Below, in pieces: positions 22,671 through 35,600 of a DNA stretch of 64,000 bases. Within the stretch, counting starts at the first letter, position 1. Every line of letters begins with the position of its first letter. The notes under the pieces were generated by a model, which saw only the letters and a program-made list of their open reading frames with translations, had not been told where the DNA came from and ran no database searches. The DNA comes from Desmodesmus armatus (Eukaryota; Chlorophyta; Chlorophyceae; Sphaeropleales; Scenedesmaceae), in assembly GCA_007449985.2 (NCBI GenBank), contig VIIQ02000724.1, positions 124,001-188,000 of the forward strand, given 5' to 3'. The position numbers and the translations under genes are program-made.

Positions 22671-23449
22671 AGCCCCTACACACCCAGTGCCAAACAGACT
22701 GTCCACCGCGCCAGATGGTGTACAGCCGCAACAGGCAGGTGCAGTAACAGGACTGCTTTGTGTCTAAAGCCCCTACACACCCAGTGCCAAACAGGCTGTG
22801 CACCGCATTGGACGGTGCACGCCGCAACAGGCAGGTGCAGTAACGCGACTGCTTTTGTGTCTAAAGCCCCTACACACCCAGTGCCAAACAGACTGTGCAC
22901 AGCATTGGACGGTGCACGCCGCAACAGGCAGGTGCAGTAACAGGACTGCTTTGTGTCTAAAGCCCCTACACACCCAGTGCCAAACAGACTGTGCACCGCA
23001 TTGGACGGTGCACGCCGCAACAGGTCGGTGCAGTAACGGGACTGCTTTTGTGTCTAAAACCCCTACACACCCAGTGCCAAACAGACTGTGCACCGCATTG
23101 GACGGTGCACGCCGCAACAGGCAGGTGCAGTAACGGGACTGCTTTTTGTCTAAAGCCCCTACACACCCAGTGCCAAACAGACTGTGCACCGCATCGGACG
23201 GTGCACGCCGCAACAGGCAGGTGCAGTAACGGGACTGCTTTTGTGTCTAAAGCCCCTACACACCCAGTGCCAAACAGACTGTGCACCGCATCAGACGGTG
23301 CACGCCGCAACACGCAGGTGCAGTAACGGGACTGCTTTGTGTCTAAAGCCCCTACACACCCAGTGCCAAACGGACTGTGCGCCGCATCAGACGGTGCACG
23401 CCGCAACAGGCAGGTGCAGTGACGGGACTGCTTTGTGTCTATAGCCCCT
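22671..23449. repeat. 97-bp tandem repeat array, 8 copies
   Basis: Units begin AGCCCCTACACACCCAGTGCC at about 22671 and recur every 96-98 bp. Each contains the palindrome GTGCACCG-CATTGGA-CGGTGCAC and ends in GGACTGCTTTTGTGTCTAA. The first unit is the most diverged, as expected at an array edge. Repeated frames on both strands (the MRRAPSNAVHSLFGTGCV... series) are satellite translations. Confidence 0.97.
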
Positions 23450-25629
23450 GCTAAGTGGGATAGTGTGGTTCACCTACTGCTTTTGCTCACCATGTCCTGC
23501 TGGGGCTGGCCCGTAGCTGGCTTTGTCGTGCTTGAAGAGCCTGCAGGTCGCGATTGTTGCAAGAGGAGCAAGGATGGGTCAGGGCCGATGCCGACAGGGC
23601 GAAACGAGCACCCCGAAAGCCGCTGCTGTACAGGTTTCCCCAGGATGCCTGCAAGCCGCTAGTGAGCGCAGCGGAACATTTCATCTCACCTGTTCATCCG
23701 TAGACACAGAATATTGAGGCCACCTGCTGCCCAAGCTCCTGCTCAACAACGGTTCTCGTTTTGCAGCATGTTGAGAAAGAATTAGTGCAATACGAACAGA
23801 CTGATGTGGATGCAATGGAGCATTGGACATCTTGTCTCGACTGGACATGCCACCAACACATGTACTCGAAAAGGAGCTGCTACAGCCAGTAAACCTCAAC
23901 CCTAGGCCGGGCTTGTCCGTGCTTGACACATTTGCAACGCATATGTTGCACTTAAAATTGGCCATCGGGCTAATGGAGCAGGTGCCTGGCCCGTCTGCAG
24001 CCTGTGCCGCAGGAATCACGAAAGGTTGTCAGCAGATCTGTTTGTGTGTCTGACAGCTCAACATCGACGCAAACTGTCCACAGTGTTCCTTCATGATATT
24101 GTAGACATATCTGCAGAGGACAAGCTGTATGAGGGCAAGCAGCCCAGGCAATTGCAGGCCACAGGTACCTGGAGCAGAGGTTGCTGCTGGTGATAGCAGC
24201 AGCAGCGTGCTGCGCTGCACGCTCAACGCAACACCCTCCCTTGCAGCAGGGCTTGAATGTGGGGTGCTTTCACAATGAAAGGCAGTAGCACGGAGGCCAG
24301 GTGCCGAATACCACTGGACATACACAGAGGGGAGGCCATGCATGACCTGTGTCGTTAGGTGCCATACTGCAGCTGCAGCAATAAAGCCTTGCTCAAGAGC
24401 ACACTGGCTGAAAGCATCCACGGCTCCGCAAGCATGCAGCAAGGACAAGCACATCACAGCCGTGTGCCATTCATAGCACTTGCAGTCTTCCTCCTGAATT
24501 CCTCCTGGCATGAATCGAAAAGCTGAACACAGCCCAACGTGGCAACAAATGACAGCTCATGTTACTTGGCATGCACCCTCAGCAGCTGCTACTGGTTGTT
24601 GCTGCCAAGCAGCAGGTTGTACAGCCTGGTGTGCCTGTCAACTGGCTTCTCACTCAGCATACTGCAAGCGTCACACAGCAGTAAGGCAACATGAAGGTGC
24701 CCCTGCTGAGTACTACGAATATCAAAGGTTGAAACTGCCATTCTATGTGCCACCATGGCACACCCGGCCTACTGAAGTGGGTGTGACACGGCACAATGTG
24801 TGGAGGCCGTGCGCATGTTGTGTGCCGACATGCATGGTGTGAGGGTAAGTCAACCTGCACACAAGAGAGTGTCCTGGGGTCAGTGTGCAGCTGTGTTCTG
24901 TGCGAGCTGTTTTTGAGGGTCACGACGTCGCGGTTTCGTCTGGCATGCCAGCAGAACATATTCCTTATGATGTGGACATGATTTGAGACAAGTCATGTCA
25001 GATCTCATGACCGTGTTGGCACCAGAAGTCAGCATGGGGTGCTTGGCTGCGCCACTCAAGAGTTGCAAGATTTGTGATGTCTAGCTTGGCAGTAGGGTTG
25101 GGTGAACCTCAACCTTGAAACGCACCCCTAAACCCGCAGCCACAACCTCCACTCGCAGCCAGGCCTATACAGCACGCCCAGTGAAAGCTGCGTGATCAAC
25201 AGCACACGTGCCTGCATGGTCAAGCTGGTGAACATATAATATGTTACATGTTGACAAGGCGTAAGGGGGTCACATGCAAACACTGTGGAGGCTCTATCAG
25301 TGCAACAGCTTACTTGACCATGACAAGCAAGCTCTTGACACATGCATGGCACAGTGATGCAGCTATAGCACGGGAAATGGCTGCACCTGCAACTGAACCT
25401 TTTGGCACCTGCAACCTAGGCAACCAGTCATCTGCATTCACACACACCAGCTGCAGCCACCAAAAGCTTTCAATACATCAGCAGCAGCCATGCCACACTC
25501 AGCACCATTGACAAACAACAGATGATGTCAGAAGATTCAGCAGCAGGGGATGCTAGTGAACACCTCAGCCCGCTACTTCAACAGTGATCACTACTGATGT
25601 GTACTGCTGCGCCACCAGCACCACCAGCA
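23450..25629. other. Mostly intergenic; one possible minus-strand gene
   Basis: A minus-strand frame at 24029-24511 contains coherent segments (CYEWHTAVMCLSLLHACGAV and LQLPGLLALIQLVLCRYVY). A second frame at 23681-24019 follows a good acceptor (GCGGCACAG) and contains FKCNICVANVSS. They could be exons of one gene, but the donor between them is weak and no family is recognised. Nothing convincing lies in 24512-25629. Confidence 0.25.
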
Positions 25630-28600
25630 TCAACATCCGAGCCCTTCTGCTGCCAAACCAGCTGCAAACCAAGCACCTAGCACGCGTGCAATCGGATAAT
25701 GCAACTCCCGCCTGACATCCCCAGCTGCCTCTCCCAATTCCCCCTCAGCTTCAATGATACAGCCCTGCTGCCCATATTCAGACTCCTGCCAGCTGACGGC
25801 CACACTACCAGCCCTACTCAGCCAGCCCTTTGGTAGCATAGGAGCAACTTTCAAAGACACCAGCAAATTCAACAGCTGCTCCAGCTCAAAGGCAGAGAGC
25901 GCTGTCAGCCGGCCGTCCAAGGCAGCAGCAGCTGTGAGCACCCAGGAGGGGTCTGGAGGAGCGCCCAGCAACACGAATGCTGCCAGCACTGCGACAAGGG
26001 TGCTGGGTGGGAGCAGGGTGAGCTTGCTGCTCAGCTGAGCCGCGACGGCCTGAGAAGGGGAGGGGTGGGTAGGGCAGCGCAGCGCAGGGGTATAAGTGCA
26101 GGTCAAAAAGGGTGGGGGTGGGGTGTGCCTTGGGGTAGGGTATGAGTGCAGGGAACAGGGTCAGGTGCGAAAAGAGGCGAGGGTGTTGGGAGAGGGTAGG
26201 GCTGAGCTTGCTGCTGAGTTGATCGGCAACGGCCTGCACGGGCAGGGCAGGGCAGGGGTGTGAGTGCATGAAAGAGGGTCAGGTGAGGGTTGCACCAGCT
26301 GGGCTGCAAGAATTGCAAATCTATGACAAATGGACGAACTGTCATACGACAACCACATGTGCATCGCTTGCTCCCAGGTGCACACACAATTCCTTGTATG
26401 CGACTGCATGTACCCAGCCACACTGCCAGCCACACTCCCAGTCACACTCCCAGCCACACTCCCAGTCACACTCCCAGCCACACTCCCAATCACACTTCCA
26501 GTCACACTCCCAATCACACTCCCAATCACACACCTGCAGCCACAGCTGACTTGGTTGTGCCCCAGCAGCAGCCACAGCCAGCAGCACCCTGGCCAAGTCC
26601 TCGGCAGGGAACACCGGCAGCTTCACAGCAACCTCACGCACCAACGCCTGCAAAAATCCACCCTGCTGCTGCTGCTGCTGCTGGTTCACCCCTTGCTGCT
26701 GCTGCTGCTGCTGCTGGTTCAACCCTTGCTGCTGCTGTTGCTGCCACTGCCTGCTGAAAGCTGCAACAGCCTCTGCAATGTCTGCCAGGCCAGCCGTGTT
26801 CACACGGGCCAGCTTCCCCTGCAGCTCCCCCAGCAGCAGCTGCACCTGCTGTGCTGGCAGGTGAACCTGCAGGGCAGCTAGCCCAGACACCAGCGCTGCT
26901 AAGTCCCTAGGGGCAAACGCTGGAAGCTGCTGCTGCACCGCTGCCAACATGGCATCAGTCCACGCCTTGCAGCCGGCAAACTGCTGCTGCTGCTGCTGCT
27001 GCAGAGGGCCAGCTACCCTGCTGGCTACAGCCAAACGACCGACAGCAGCAACACTACCAGCCAGCTGCCAAGGCCGCCACTGCTGCCGCCCAGCCGCCGC
27101 TGCTGCTGCTGTAAAGTACTGCTGCATCCAGGCGGCAGGCGGGACAAGCTGCAACTCTGCCAGAGCAGAGATAAGCTCGACAAGTGCTGAGGCATCTGAG
27201 GCTGCCAGGCTGGCGGCTGTAGCACTCCACAGTACCGCAGCCAGCTGGGGCTTAGGCACGTGCCTTGCTTCTGCAAGGGCGCTCAAGAACTGGGCAACAT
27301 GGTGCAACTGAACAGCAGCATCCCGGCTGCCGGGCTCGAGTCCGACACCCCTCCTGCCCTTGTTAGCGCCCTGCTGCAAGGGCTGGTTGCGAGCTGCTGC
27401 TGCTGCTTCCTGGGAAGGTGTCTGTGACAGCTGTCGCTGCTGCTGGCCCTGCTGCTTGTCTGCCGGCAGCTGGTGCCGTACTGCCTGTCCCAGCAGGCAC
27501 TGTACTGCCCGAGTCTCCATGCTGTCTAGCCATGCGGTGGTGGGTTTGACACCAACCTTGACCAGGCCAGACAGCACTTGGGCCAGCTGGGGCAGGCTGG
27601 CATGGGTCAGCTTGGGCTGAGCAACCTGCAAATGGGAGGTGGGAGCAAGAAAAGGGGGGTTGTGGTCAGTGGTCAGCTTTGTGCGTGAGTATGCTGGGCG
27701 CAGTAGCTGTCAGGCTGCAAGGCTTGCGCATGATAGGGTGAATTACTCTCAAAAGAAATCAACCCCCTGACACATCTCAGCATTCACCCCGTGACACATT
27801 TCAGCATTCAGCTCCAGCTGAATGATGCCTCTAGTCCAAACAAACAGCAAGGCAGGCCAAGTGGAACCACTGCTGGAACCGCTCCGACATGTGTCAAAGC
27901 CAGACCCCACCCCTCTCCACTCCCCACCCACCTGCATGAAGGCCAGCAGCCATGCATTGCTGGGCCGCACCCCTGACCGAGCCAAGTTGGCCACTAGGGC
28001 ACTCAGCTCAAACACCCGCAGCTGCTGCAGCGCCTGCCTGTAGCTACCAATGTCAACATGTGCTGCTGCTTGGCCTGCAGCAGCGGCAGTTGCTGCACCA
28101 GCAGTGGGGACTGCTGGGGGCTTGGCTGCTGCTGCTGGTGGCTTTTGGGGTGCAGCTGCTGCCTGCAGCCAGCCTGCTAGCTGCACAGGTTGTGAGTACT
28201 TGAGGCCTGCTAGTGTGCTGATGCACCTCAGGAGCTGCTGGGGAGGCAGGGAGCTGCGGGGGTGCAGCAGGCCTTGCTGCTGCTGGAACAGCAGCTGGTC
28301 CAGCTGCACATACACCTGTCATGAGAGGCACAGGGGGCCACAAGGCAGCAAAACAAGGAGGAAGTCAAAGGCAGCCTGAAGATTGTTTGGGAAAACTGGT
28401 GACAGTCTGCGCCCCCACCTGCCCCTGGCAACGGAACAAAGGTGAGTTGTGCAGGGCCAACGGCCAGGTGTGCAGATGCCGCAGTAGAGTGCAACATGGG
28501 CTGCAGCTACTGCCTGGCTGTGGACAGACTACATTGATTTGTAGCACACTTCACCAGGCAGCAACACAATATGTGAGTGACAAGCTTTCAACAGCCACAA

Positions 28601-29355
28601 CCGCTAGACAGCACCACCCATACAAATGCCTGTTGGGGAAGAAGAGTAACATTGCTGCAGTGGAACCAGGCAGAACACAGATCGTTGCTCACCACTGCCA
28701 GGGTCTGCTGCAATGCCTGGTCCTCAACAAAGGGGCTGCTGACAGCACCTCCACCACCGCTGCTGCTGCTGTAGCTGGCTTGCTCGCGGCGCGCAATGGT
28801 CCCCAGTTGGCTTAGAAGGCCGACCAGGTCTTGCACCCTGAGCGGCAAGAGCTGCATTGCCTGTTGCTGTGGTGGCTCCCGCTGCTGCTGCTCGTCCTGC
28901 TGTTGCTGCTGCTTGCCATCTGCCAGCAGCGAGTCCTGTATGCTTGTTGATACCTGCTGTTGCTGCTGCTGCTGCTGCATGCCGTCCTGTGCTGGTGACA
29001 CAAGCTGCTGCATGACAAAGTTGACTTCCAAGAATGTGCGGCACCTGCTGAAGGGACCTGTGCTGGTGGCAAGTTGCTGCTGCCGCTCGTGTTCAAAGGA
29101 GCTGCTGCTGCCTCTTGGTGAACCCCCCCTTGGCTGCTGCTGGCGCTGACCCCGTCCCTTGCGTTGCTGCTGCTGCTGGCGCTGCTGCCAGGCTGTTGTC
29201 TGCTGCTGCAGTTCTAGCACATCCCATGGCTCAGGCCCCTGCCGTGCTGCTTGCACCCTGTGGGTCACATGTCTGCACGAGACTGTAGGTTTGCTGCAGC
29301 TGTGGGGTTGCAGTGCAGCTGCGCCCCCACTGCGCGCTGCTTGTGGTGCATGCAT
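25630..29355 (-). CDS. OPR/FASTK-like helical-repeat protein, probable organellar RNA-binding factor (852 aa)
   Basis: Four exons join in phase 0: 28693-29355, 27932-28315, 26534-27625 and 25630-26049. The N terminus is Arg/Ser/Gln-rich with few acids, suiting an organelle transit peptide. After polyQ tracts the protein holds repeated two-helix units of about 35-40 residues built like [F]xxxELxxLVxxLAxxGVRPSxAWL: VFELSALVANLARSGVRPSN, SLPQLAQVLSGLVKVGVKPT, APRDLAALVSGLAALQVHLP, PAEDLARVLLAVAAAGAQPS, PPSTLVAVLAAFVLLGAPPD and SAFELEQLLNLLVSLKVAPM. This resembles the TBC2-like/OPR class that controls chloroplast and mitochondrial RNAs in green algae. No RAP domain is seen at the C terminus. PolyQ runs interrupt the repeats. 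The family call is by pattern only. Confidence 0.7.
26190..26245 (-). repeat. Decoy copy of OPR-like exon 4 acceptor and start
   Basis: Minus-strand CAG|GCCGTTGCCGATCAACTC at 26233 repeats the real CAG|GCCGTCGCGGCTCAGCTG at 26049, 184 bp apart. Both read AVAxQLSSKL; the decoy diverges afterwards. Confidence 0.85.
26418..26530. repeat. 12-bp minisatellite (CCCAGYCACACT)n in intron
   Basis: Nine to ten units of CCCAGCCACACT or CCCAGTCACACT fill the start of the intron downstream of the 26534 donor of the OPR-like gene. The repeat lets the frame stay open into the intron (CDWECDWE...). Confidence 0.95.
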
Positions 29356-30212
29356 AGTAGGGTGGGTGGGAGAGGGGCGGGAGCCAGTTTACTGCACAAC
29401 ATGATGCATTGTGCACAAATATGTTTGAGGGTGGATGTTCGACGCAGAGAAAGAGTTGGCCTAGGCTGGAGTAGGCTGGCTGGCCGCTCAGCTTGAGAAC
29501 TGCAACAGCAGTTGTGGCCACACCAGTGCTGTGACTGACTGACAGCTGCAGCACTCAAATACTACCACTCAGTGACAAAGGAAGGACTGATTCCGCCAAA
29601 TACATTCAGCAATAAAGACATCAACATGTTGCCATCAATGAGAAGGGTGTGACCGGGGTGTGGGGTTCTGTTGAGTTGAAGGTAAGTTGAGAGGCCCAGA
29701 CAAAGGTCGATGTTCATGCTATATGTCCAAAGCCTTTACCTCCGTCAATTGCTGCAATCAACAGTGTACCTGATTATCATCGACAAGACCAAAGTCCTCT
29801 CTGCCGACCAATACATAGCCCCATCTGCTTGCCTGCTCAAGTGGATGCTGAAAGGGCTTGTAACTGAGTCTATCCTAGTGTCCTCCGACGATACTGCGCA
29901 CCATGATCAGCCAGACAGACATGCGTGCTGGGGGTCGGGTTGGACCTGCCGTGAAGAGCAGGTGGGTTGTCGGTTCCCCTCATCACAACTAGGTGGCTGT
30001 TCACGTTCGTATGGAACGGCTCAGCGGTTCATGCAGCAGGCGTCCGGTACGCAGCAGCAGGTGCTAGGTGGTGCTGAGTCAGATTGTTCTCTAGAAGCAC
30101 GGGGTGGCTGGGCAAGCAGGCATATGGTATGCTCGAGGTTTCAGGACGCACGATGGCCTGACTGCTGCTGCCATCATGGCTGTAGCCGTCGTTTTGTGCT
30201 GACAGCAGGGCC
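29356..30212. other. Divergent promoter interval, OPR-like and Mpv17-like genes
   Basis: The two genes are transcribed away from each other. A plus-strand frame at 29710-30288 is open but has no recognisable content and probably belongs to 5' flank or UTR. Confidence 0.4.
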
Positions 30213-32673
30213 ATGCATGGAGTGCATGGAGTCAGCCCGCCAGTGCCCATCAGTATGTTGCAGCCATCTGACTCCTGTGCACATGTGATGATGCAGGCCG
30301 CACCTGACTCAGACGCTTCTTTGCAGCCACCAGATGGCCACCAGGCGACCCTGTGTGCGTGTTGCAGCAGCAGCAAGCACAGGAGGGCCGTGTGCTGTGC
30401 CTGCAAGCAGGCGCCTGGCAGCTGCTTTAGTGGGGTCAGCAGCTGGCTTGGGCTGCTGCTACCTGGCAATGGTATGGCACTGGAGGCTGCAGCAATGGTG
30501 CCACAGCAACAGGTGGGTGCTGGGCACAAGTGCATGTCCCGTTTTGGCTGCAGTCCTGCATGGGTCTTGTCAGCTTGGGCTGTCTTTCAGCATTTTCATG
30601 CTACGCTGTGTCGGCGCATGAAGGCTATGCATCACACAGCAGCAGCAGCTGGCTGAGGCCATCCCTTTTTGAGGCCAGTATGCCTAAGCACTGTCTTCCT
30701 GCACCTGCCCGCCTGCAGGAAGTGGCTGCTGTCGCAGCGGCCAGCCTACCAGCTGCTGTTGATGGCCAGCAGGATGCTACCCCTGCCTGCTACATGGTTG
30801 CCTCGGACCTGTCAGCTGCACCGGAGCTGGTCGCTGACGCAGAGGTCGACACCATGCCGCTGTGTGCTGGGGCCCGCACCCTGGAGTCCCGGCTAGTCAG
30901 CGGCCTCGGCTGGGTGGTGGAGGAGGCACAGGAGGTCACCAACTTCACGGAGAACAACTTTGCTGCTGTTGGGTGAGTTGAATGCATGTGAATGCACCTG
31001 TCGCCCCAAGAAAACCGTAACTGGCTGATTGATGTTGATAAATCTATGAGGCAGTCCTGCTAGGGCAGCTGGCGGTCTCTGCCCTGCATTGCGTAGAAGT
31101 AATTGCTGCAGAGTAGCCCCACGACATGTACTCACAGCGCCTTGTTGCTGCGCTTGCATTGTGCTGATGCATCCTGCAGGGCCCCGTCGAGCTCCATGTG
31201 GCTGTCCAACAGCCCCTGGTGCCTCATGTGGGACGCCTACTGCAATGTGCTGACCACCCGCCCAGTTGCTACCAAGCTTGCAACAGGCATGGTGGGCACA
31301 TTCCTGGGAGACATGGTGGCTCAAGCCATGCAGAACATCCTCAACACACACGCCAGCGTCACCAGCCGGGCGCCGCACGTGGCAGCAATGGCAGCAGCAG
31401 CAGCAGTGGTGGTGTCACCGCTGGTGGTGGTGGTGGGTTTCAGCTGGACCTCACCCGCACGGCGCGCCTGGTCGGCTTCTCTGCGCTGGTCGGCACGCCT
31501 GTGGCCTTTGTGTGGTTCAGTCTGCTGGACCAGGTGAGCTGCGTGTCGAGCTTTGCAGTGCTGAGGATGCATGTGCAAGACACTGAGCATGTTTCCAATG
31601 TGAGAGTGTGGCTTTCGCTGCTGCACACGACGACGGCACCACCAAAACAGCATGAAAAGCTTATGATTGCGACGCAGTCGCGGTTGGCCTGTGTTCTTGA
31701 GCGGGAGCTGGTGGCATTCAGGGTGACTGTGCTGGCTGAGGCTGTCAAGTGAGCGCTGTGTCCTGCATGTCTGCTGCCTGCTTGTCATGCCCTCCTCTAT
31801 ATGCCTGCAGTACGTGATGCCTGCCGACCCCACCTGTCCCTTGGCTGTGTTCAGCAAGGTGGCCCTGGACCAGGTCCTCATGGCACCGATGATGACCAGC
31901 ATGTTCTTCGCCGCCATGCAATACTTGGAAGGCTGCAGGCAAGTACTCGGCAGTGTTCCTGTCCTGTGCAGCCTTGCATGGTGGGACCAACCGTGCTAGA
32001 TTACCGAAGTCTGAACAAAGCAGGTGCTGCGGCAGCTTGCCAGTTTAGTTGCTGATCTGCCCTGTGCCAGCCAAAGCACAACGCGCTGGGCCTGAGGTTT
32101 ACATGTGTGTTGCTGGTGTCGCTTTGTTGGTCGCTGTATGGCACAATCAATCTTTGCCTGCTGACGTGCCTTCCTCGCTTTGTGCACCGCTCTTCGTTTG
32201 CAGGTCTGGTGAGCAGGTGGTAGCCACGGTCAAGTCCAAGTTGAAGCCCACCCTGCTTGCCAACTGGACTGTGTGGCCACTGGCCCACGTCATCAATTTT
32301 GCCCTGGTGCCGCCAGCACAGCGCATCCTGTACATCAACGTTGTCAACGTGAGTTGGCCCTGCTGTGCTGCACCCCTAGTCCATCATGTTCATGCCTTGG
32401 TGCTCTGGTGCCAGTGTCGGCAACATGTTCTGTTGTGCTGCTAGCTGTTTACATGTTTCCGGTACTGGTGGTGTTGGCGTTTGCCCGTCATCAGTGCTTG
32501 GCTCTTTGGTTGAGTCAAGCAGAGTCATAACGGCGCTTGTTGTTTGTTGGTGTGTGCAGATTGCCTGGACTGCATTCATGTCTCACATGGCAAGCAGCAG
32601 TGAGGAGGAGTCGTCTGCCACCAAGCAGGCACCGGTGCTGCGCGGCAAGCAGCTGCAGCAGGCCAGTAGGTGA
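30213..32673 (+). CDS. Mpv17/PMP22-family membrane protein
   Basis: Mpv17/PMP22 proteins sit in peroxisomal, mitochondrial or plastid membranes. Confident exons are 30719-30972, 31180-31405, 31444-31533, 31811-31938, 32204-32348 and 32560-32673 (318 residues). Family landmarks in order: WDAYCNVLTTRPVATKLATG with FLGDMVAQ, LDLTRTARLVGFSALVGTP, VFSKVALDQVLMAPMMTSMF, KPTLLANWTVWPLAHVINF and ILYINVVNIAWTAFMSHMA. The intron after 31938 uses a GC donor (GCAAGT). Between FLGDMVAQ and LDLTRT the frame shifts; a 38-nt GT...CAG intron (31406-31443) repairs it, otherwise this is an indel. The N terminus is unresolved: an upstream exon with donor CAACAG|GTGGGT near 30512 joins in phase in one frame, while another frame from 30334 looks like a transit peptide but does not join. 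Confidence 0.87.
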
Positions 32674-35600
32674 CCCTGTGTGGTGTGCGACGCTGGGACG
32701 GTGCACAGTAGGACAGGTTGCCAGGCCGATGTGGTCATGCCTGTCCTGCTGTGTGCTCTTTTACCACTGCACGGAAGTCAAGATGCACCATCTTGCAGTG
32801 CATCGAATGCAATGATGCGCCGAGCAATGCAACAGCATTCATCTGGTGTGCACCAGTTGAGGTACAGGCACAGCTGGGGGATGCAGTGCGCTGCATATGT
32901 TGCTGCAACAGGCAGGGTAGGGTTGACTGCCTATGTGTTGTATAGTAGAGTCTGAGAAATCAGAGGCGTGCAAGAGTGGGGTGAAGCACAGCGTGTCATT
33001 CTTGGTGGCACGGCTTGTTTTGGGGTGGCCGCTGTACAGCATGAGTGTGGGGCAGCCTGGAGGGGAGGAGATTAGTGAGTCGACCATGTGACACTATCAG
33101 CATGGGGTGCTTGAGGTGCCATGCGTGTTGTTGTGGTGCAGCTTGCGCCTGATGCGTAGTTTTTTGACGGACTGGTCCTTGGTCAGGCGGTGTTGCTCTT
33201 TGTGCAGCAAGGTGTGAGAAGATTAAGTACTGTGGTGTTGTCGCCCCTTTGGTGTTGCCGCCGCGTCCGGCTGTGAGGGTAGTTTACAGTGGTGCTTTGA
33301 CAAGGGGGGGCCGTGCCTCTTGGTGACATGTGACGTGTTACATGACAAATGTTGACTGGTGGCTGCGTAGCAAGCAGAATGAGGGGTCTGGTGTGGTGTT
33401 CTCTGAAACCGAGACACACCGGGTTCGGTTTGAAAGGTGGTGGGGGCGACGGGGTTCAGGCAGGCAGGGCAGGCACAGATGGGTTGGCAGGGTGGTTGGG
33501 GTGTAGGCATTGCCTTGCCGTCATAAGTGCGTCTGTTATGGCCCCAGTGCGCGCCTGTGGCATGTCAGTATGACGCACCCTCTCGTGTTTTTTCATCCAT
33601 CATTCACTTGTGTGTTCATTTGCGTGTGTTGCTTATGTTCCAATCAGGCAGGTATACAGGACTGGCGGGCCTTGTGGGGTATGCAGGGGGATGGTTCACC
33701 AACCAGATGGCTTCTGTCTGTGCTGTGTCCCCACAGTGTGCGCCTTGTGTGCCTCTGGATGCCTATCGTGCCTAATGAAAAGCGCCATACGTGCTGCCTG
33801 AGAAGCTATCGGTGTGTGGCCTGGGCACTTGTGCTTTGTGAGCCTATGCTTTGTGGGCTGCGTGTGAGGTTGCGGGGCATGGTGTGGTTGTAGTGTCGTA
33901 CCATACCACATGAGGCAGACCCCTGTCCACTTCATGGGACTGTTGAGCCCTGCTTTGGCAGGTGCAACTTGCTTTCGCCAGGGTCCTTGGCGCACAGTGG
34001 TGCCTTGATGAGTTGCGTGTGGTTGGAAGGAGCATTGATGCTCGCGCCCTGTGGCAGGTTGTCCTGGCTTGGTGGGAGGGACAGGAGGGGGCTGAGATGG
34101 CTGGGTCACGGGTGGTCTGGCGGTGGGATTTGGAGGGTGGGGGCACAGGTTTTGTTGACGCACATGTTGCTGCGCTTGCGTGCAAGCAGGTGGGGTTGGC
34201 TCCTGCAGGTTGGTGCAGGATCTGATGTGATGCTGTGGTGCATCACTGGGAGGGGGAAGATGGTGCAGGTTGGGGTGTGATGCTGGGCATCACTGGGGGG
34301 GGAGGATGGAGGAGGAGGGTGTGACAGGGTGGTGGGAGGGTTTGACTTGGGAAAGTGATGCTGTCATGACCATGTGTCAGGTGACTGATGCTGTCCGATG
34401 GTGTCGGCAGTCATGCCAGGTGGAAGCCATGGCTGCAGTGCGTCTTGGGATGTGATGGTGTTGCACTTCTGCTGCCTTGCATTGGTGGATGCCTGCCGCA
34501 GCATTGATGCATGCAGGGTGATGATGTTGTGGCTGATCCAGGGACTGGGCCACTGTCATGTTGACATGGGTGACAGCTGTGCTGCTGCATAGCCCCACTT
34601 GTTCGCTTTGAGTGGCATGATAGGCCAGCGTGTTGTTGCGTGTTTCTGTGCTGTATGCATTGCAGGTAGTGTGTTTTTGCGTGTTGCTGTGCCTTGTGTA
34701 ATGCAGGTCAGTGTGTTGTTGTACGCTGGCAAGTTTGGCTGATTTCGGCTTTCGGCATATTTTGCCTCTGATTGGTGGCTGTGCTGTCCGCTTGCTGTTG
34801 CTTGCTATTTCATATGGTGCTGCATGCCAGTGGGCAGTGGGCATGAGCTATGGGAATGCTGGCAATATCACCTACTCACATCAAGTTTCCACGCGCGTAC
34901 GCGCGTGTGTCACATAGCCGGTGTTTGCCTTGCCCTCTGTTTGCCCAAGCAAGCAGGCTGGGATCAGGGGGTGGGTGTTGTACACATATCTGTGTGCTGT
35001 TCTGGTGCACAACAGTGGCTGTTGTGGTAGCAGTGTACACTGTGTAACGATGCCACAACAGCACCACATGTGTGTGGTGAGCTGTTGGCAGCAGCGTCAT
35101 GAGGTTTGGCCTGCCCACTGTGGTGACTGCTTGTCTGCAGGGCTGCAAAGTGCCCTGAATGGGACAACACCACATGTGTGTCTCTGGGATCATCCCATGT
35201 TGGCAACTTGCACGTCCAGCCGGGCTGTGGGTTGCGTTTCTATCACGCAACCATAACAGCTTCAGGCGCGGTTCCAGCTGTGTGCCTGCAACACTTGTGG
35301 TTTGAATGGCACATGTTTGTTCTGGTGTTGGGCCTCTTGGCAGGCCCTGCTCACCTCACAGGTTTTATTATGTGGTGTTGTACTGTAGGAGGATCATCAA
35401 CCAAAAAGGCATCAGCGCAGCAGCGCTTGTGTGGCGGCTGTCAGTTCCTGCGTGGATCATGACCTTCCCTTGCGTTTTTGGCATCATGCTTGCTTGCTTC
35501 TCATGCTTGCTTGCTTCACCATGTGATTGCGTCTTGAGACACAAGAAGTGTATGGATCTGCATGGGCCCACGTACTCCCTGGTGGAGTGAGCTGCGACTT

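Noticed and set aside
22444..23406. Repeated frames (RRAPSNAVHSLFGTGCVGAL-type) suggesting a repeat protein
   Set aside because: They restart in each 97-bp unit; 97 is not a multiple of three, so no continuous repeat protein exists.
22671..23449. Possible CRISPR-like array
   Set aside because: Units are contiguous 97-bp repeats without unique spacers, in a eukaryotic context.
30334..30621. Transit-peptide-like frame as the Mpv17 start
   Set aside because: Its join to exon 30719 is out of phase with the conserved frame; not adopted, though an unseen exon could rescue it.
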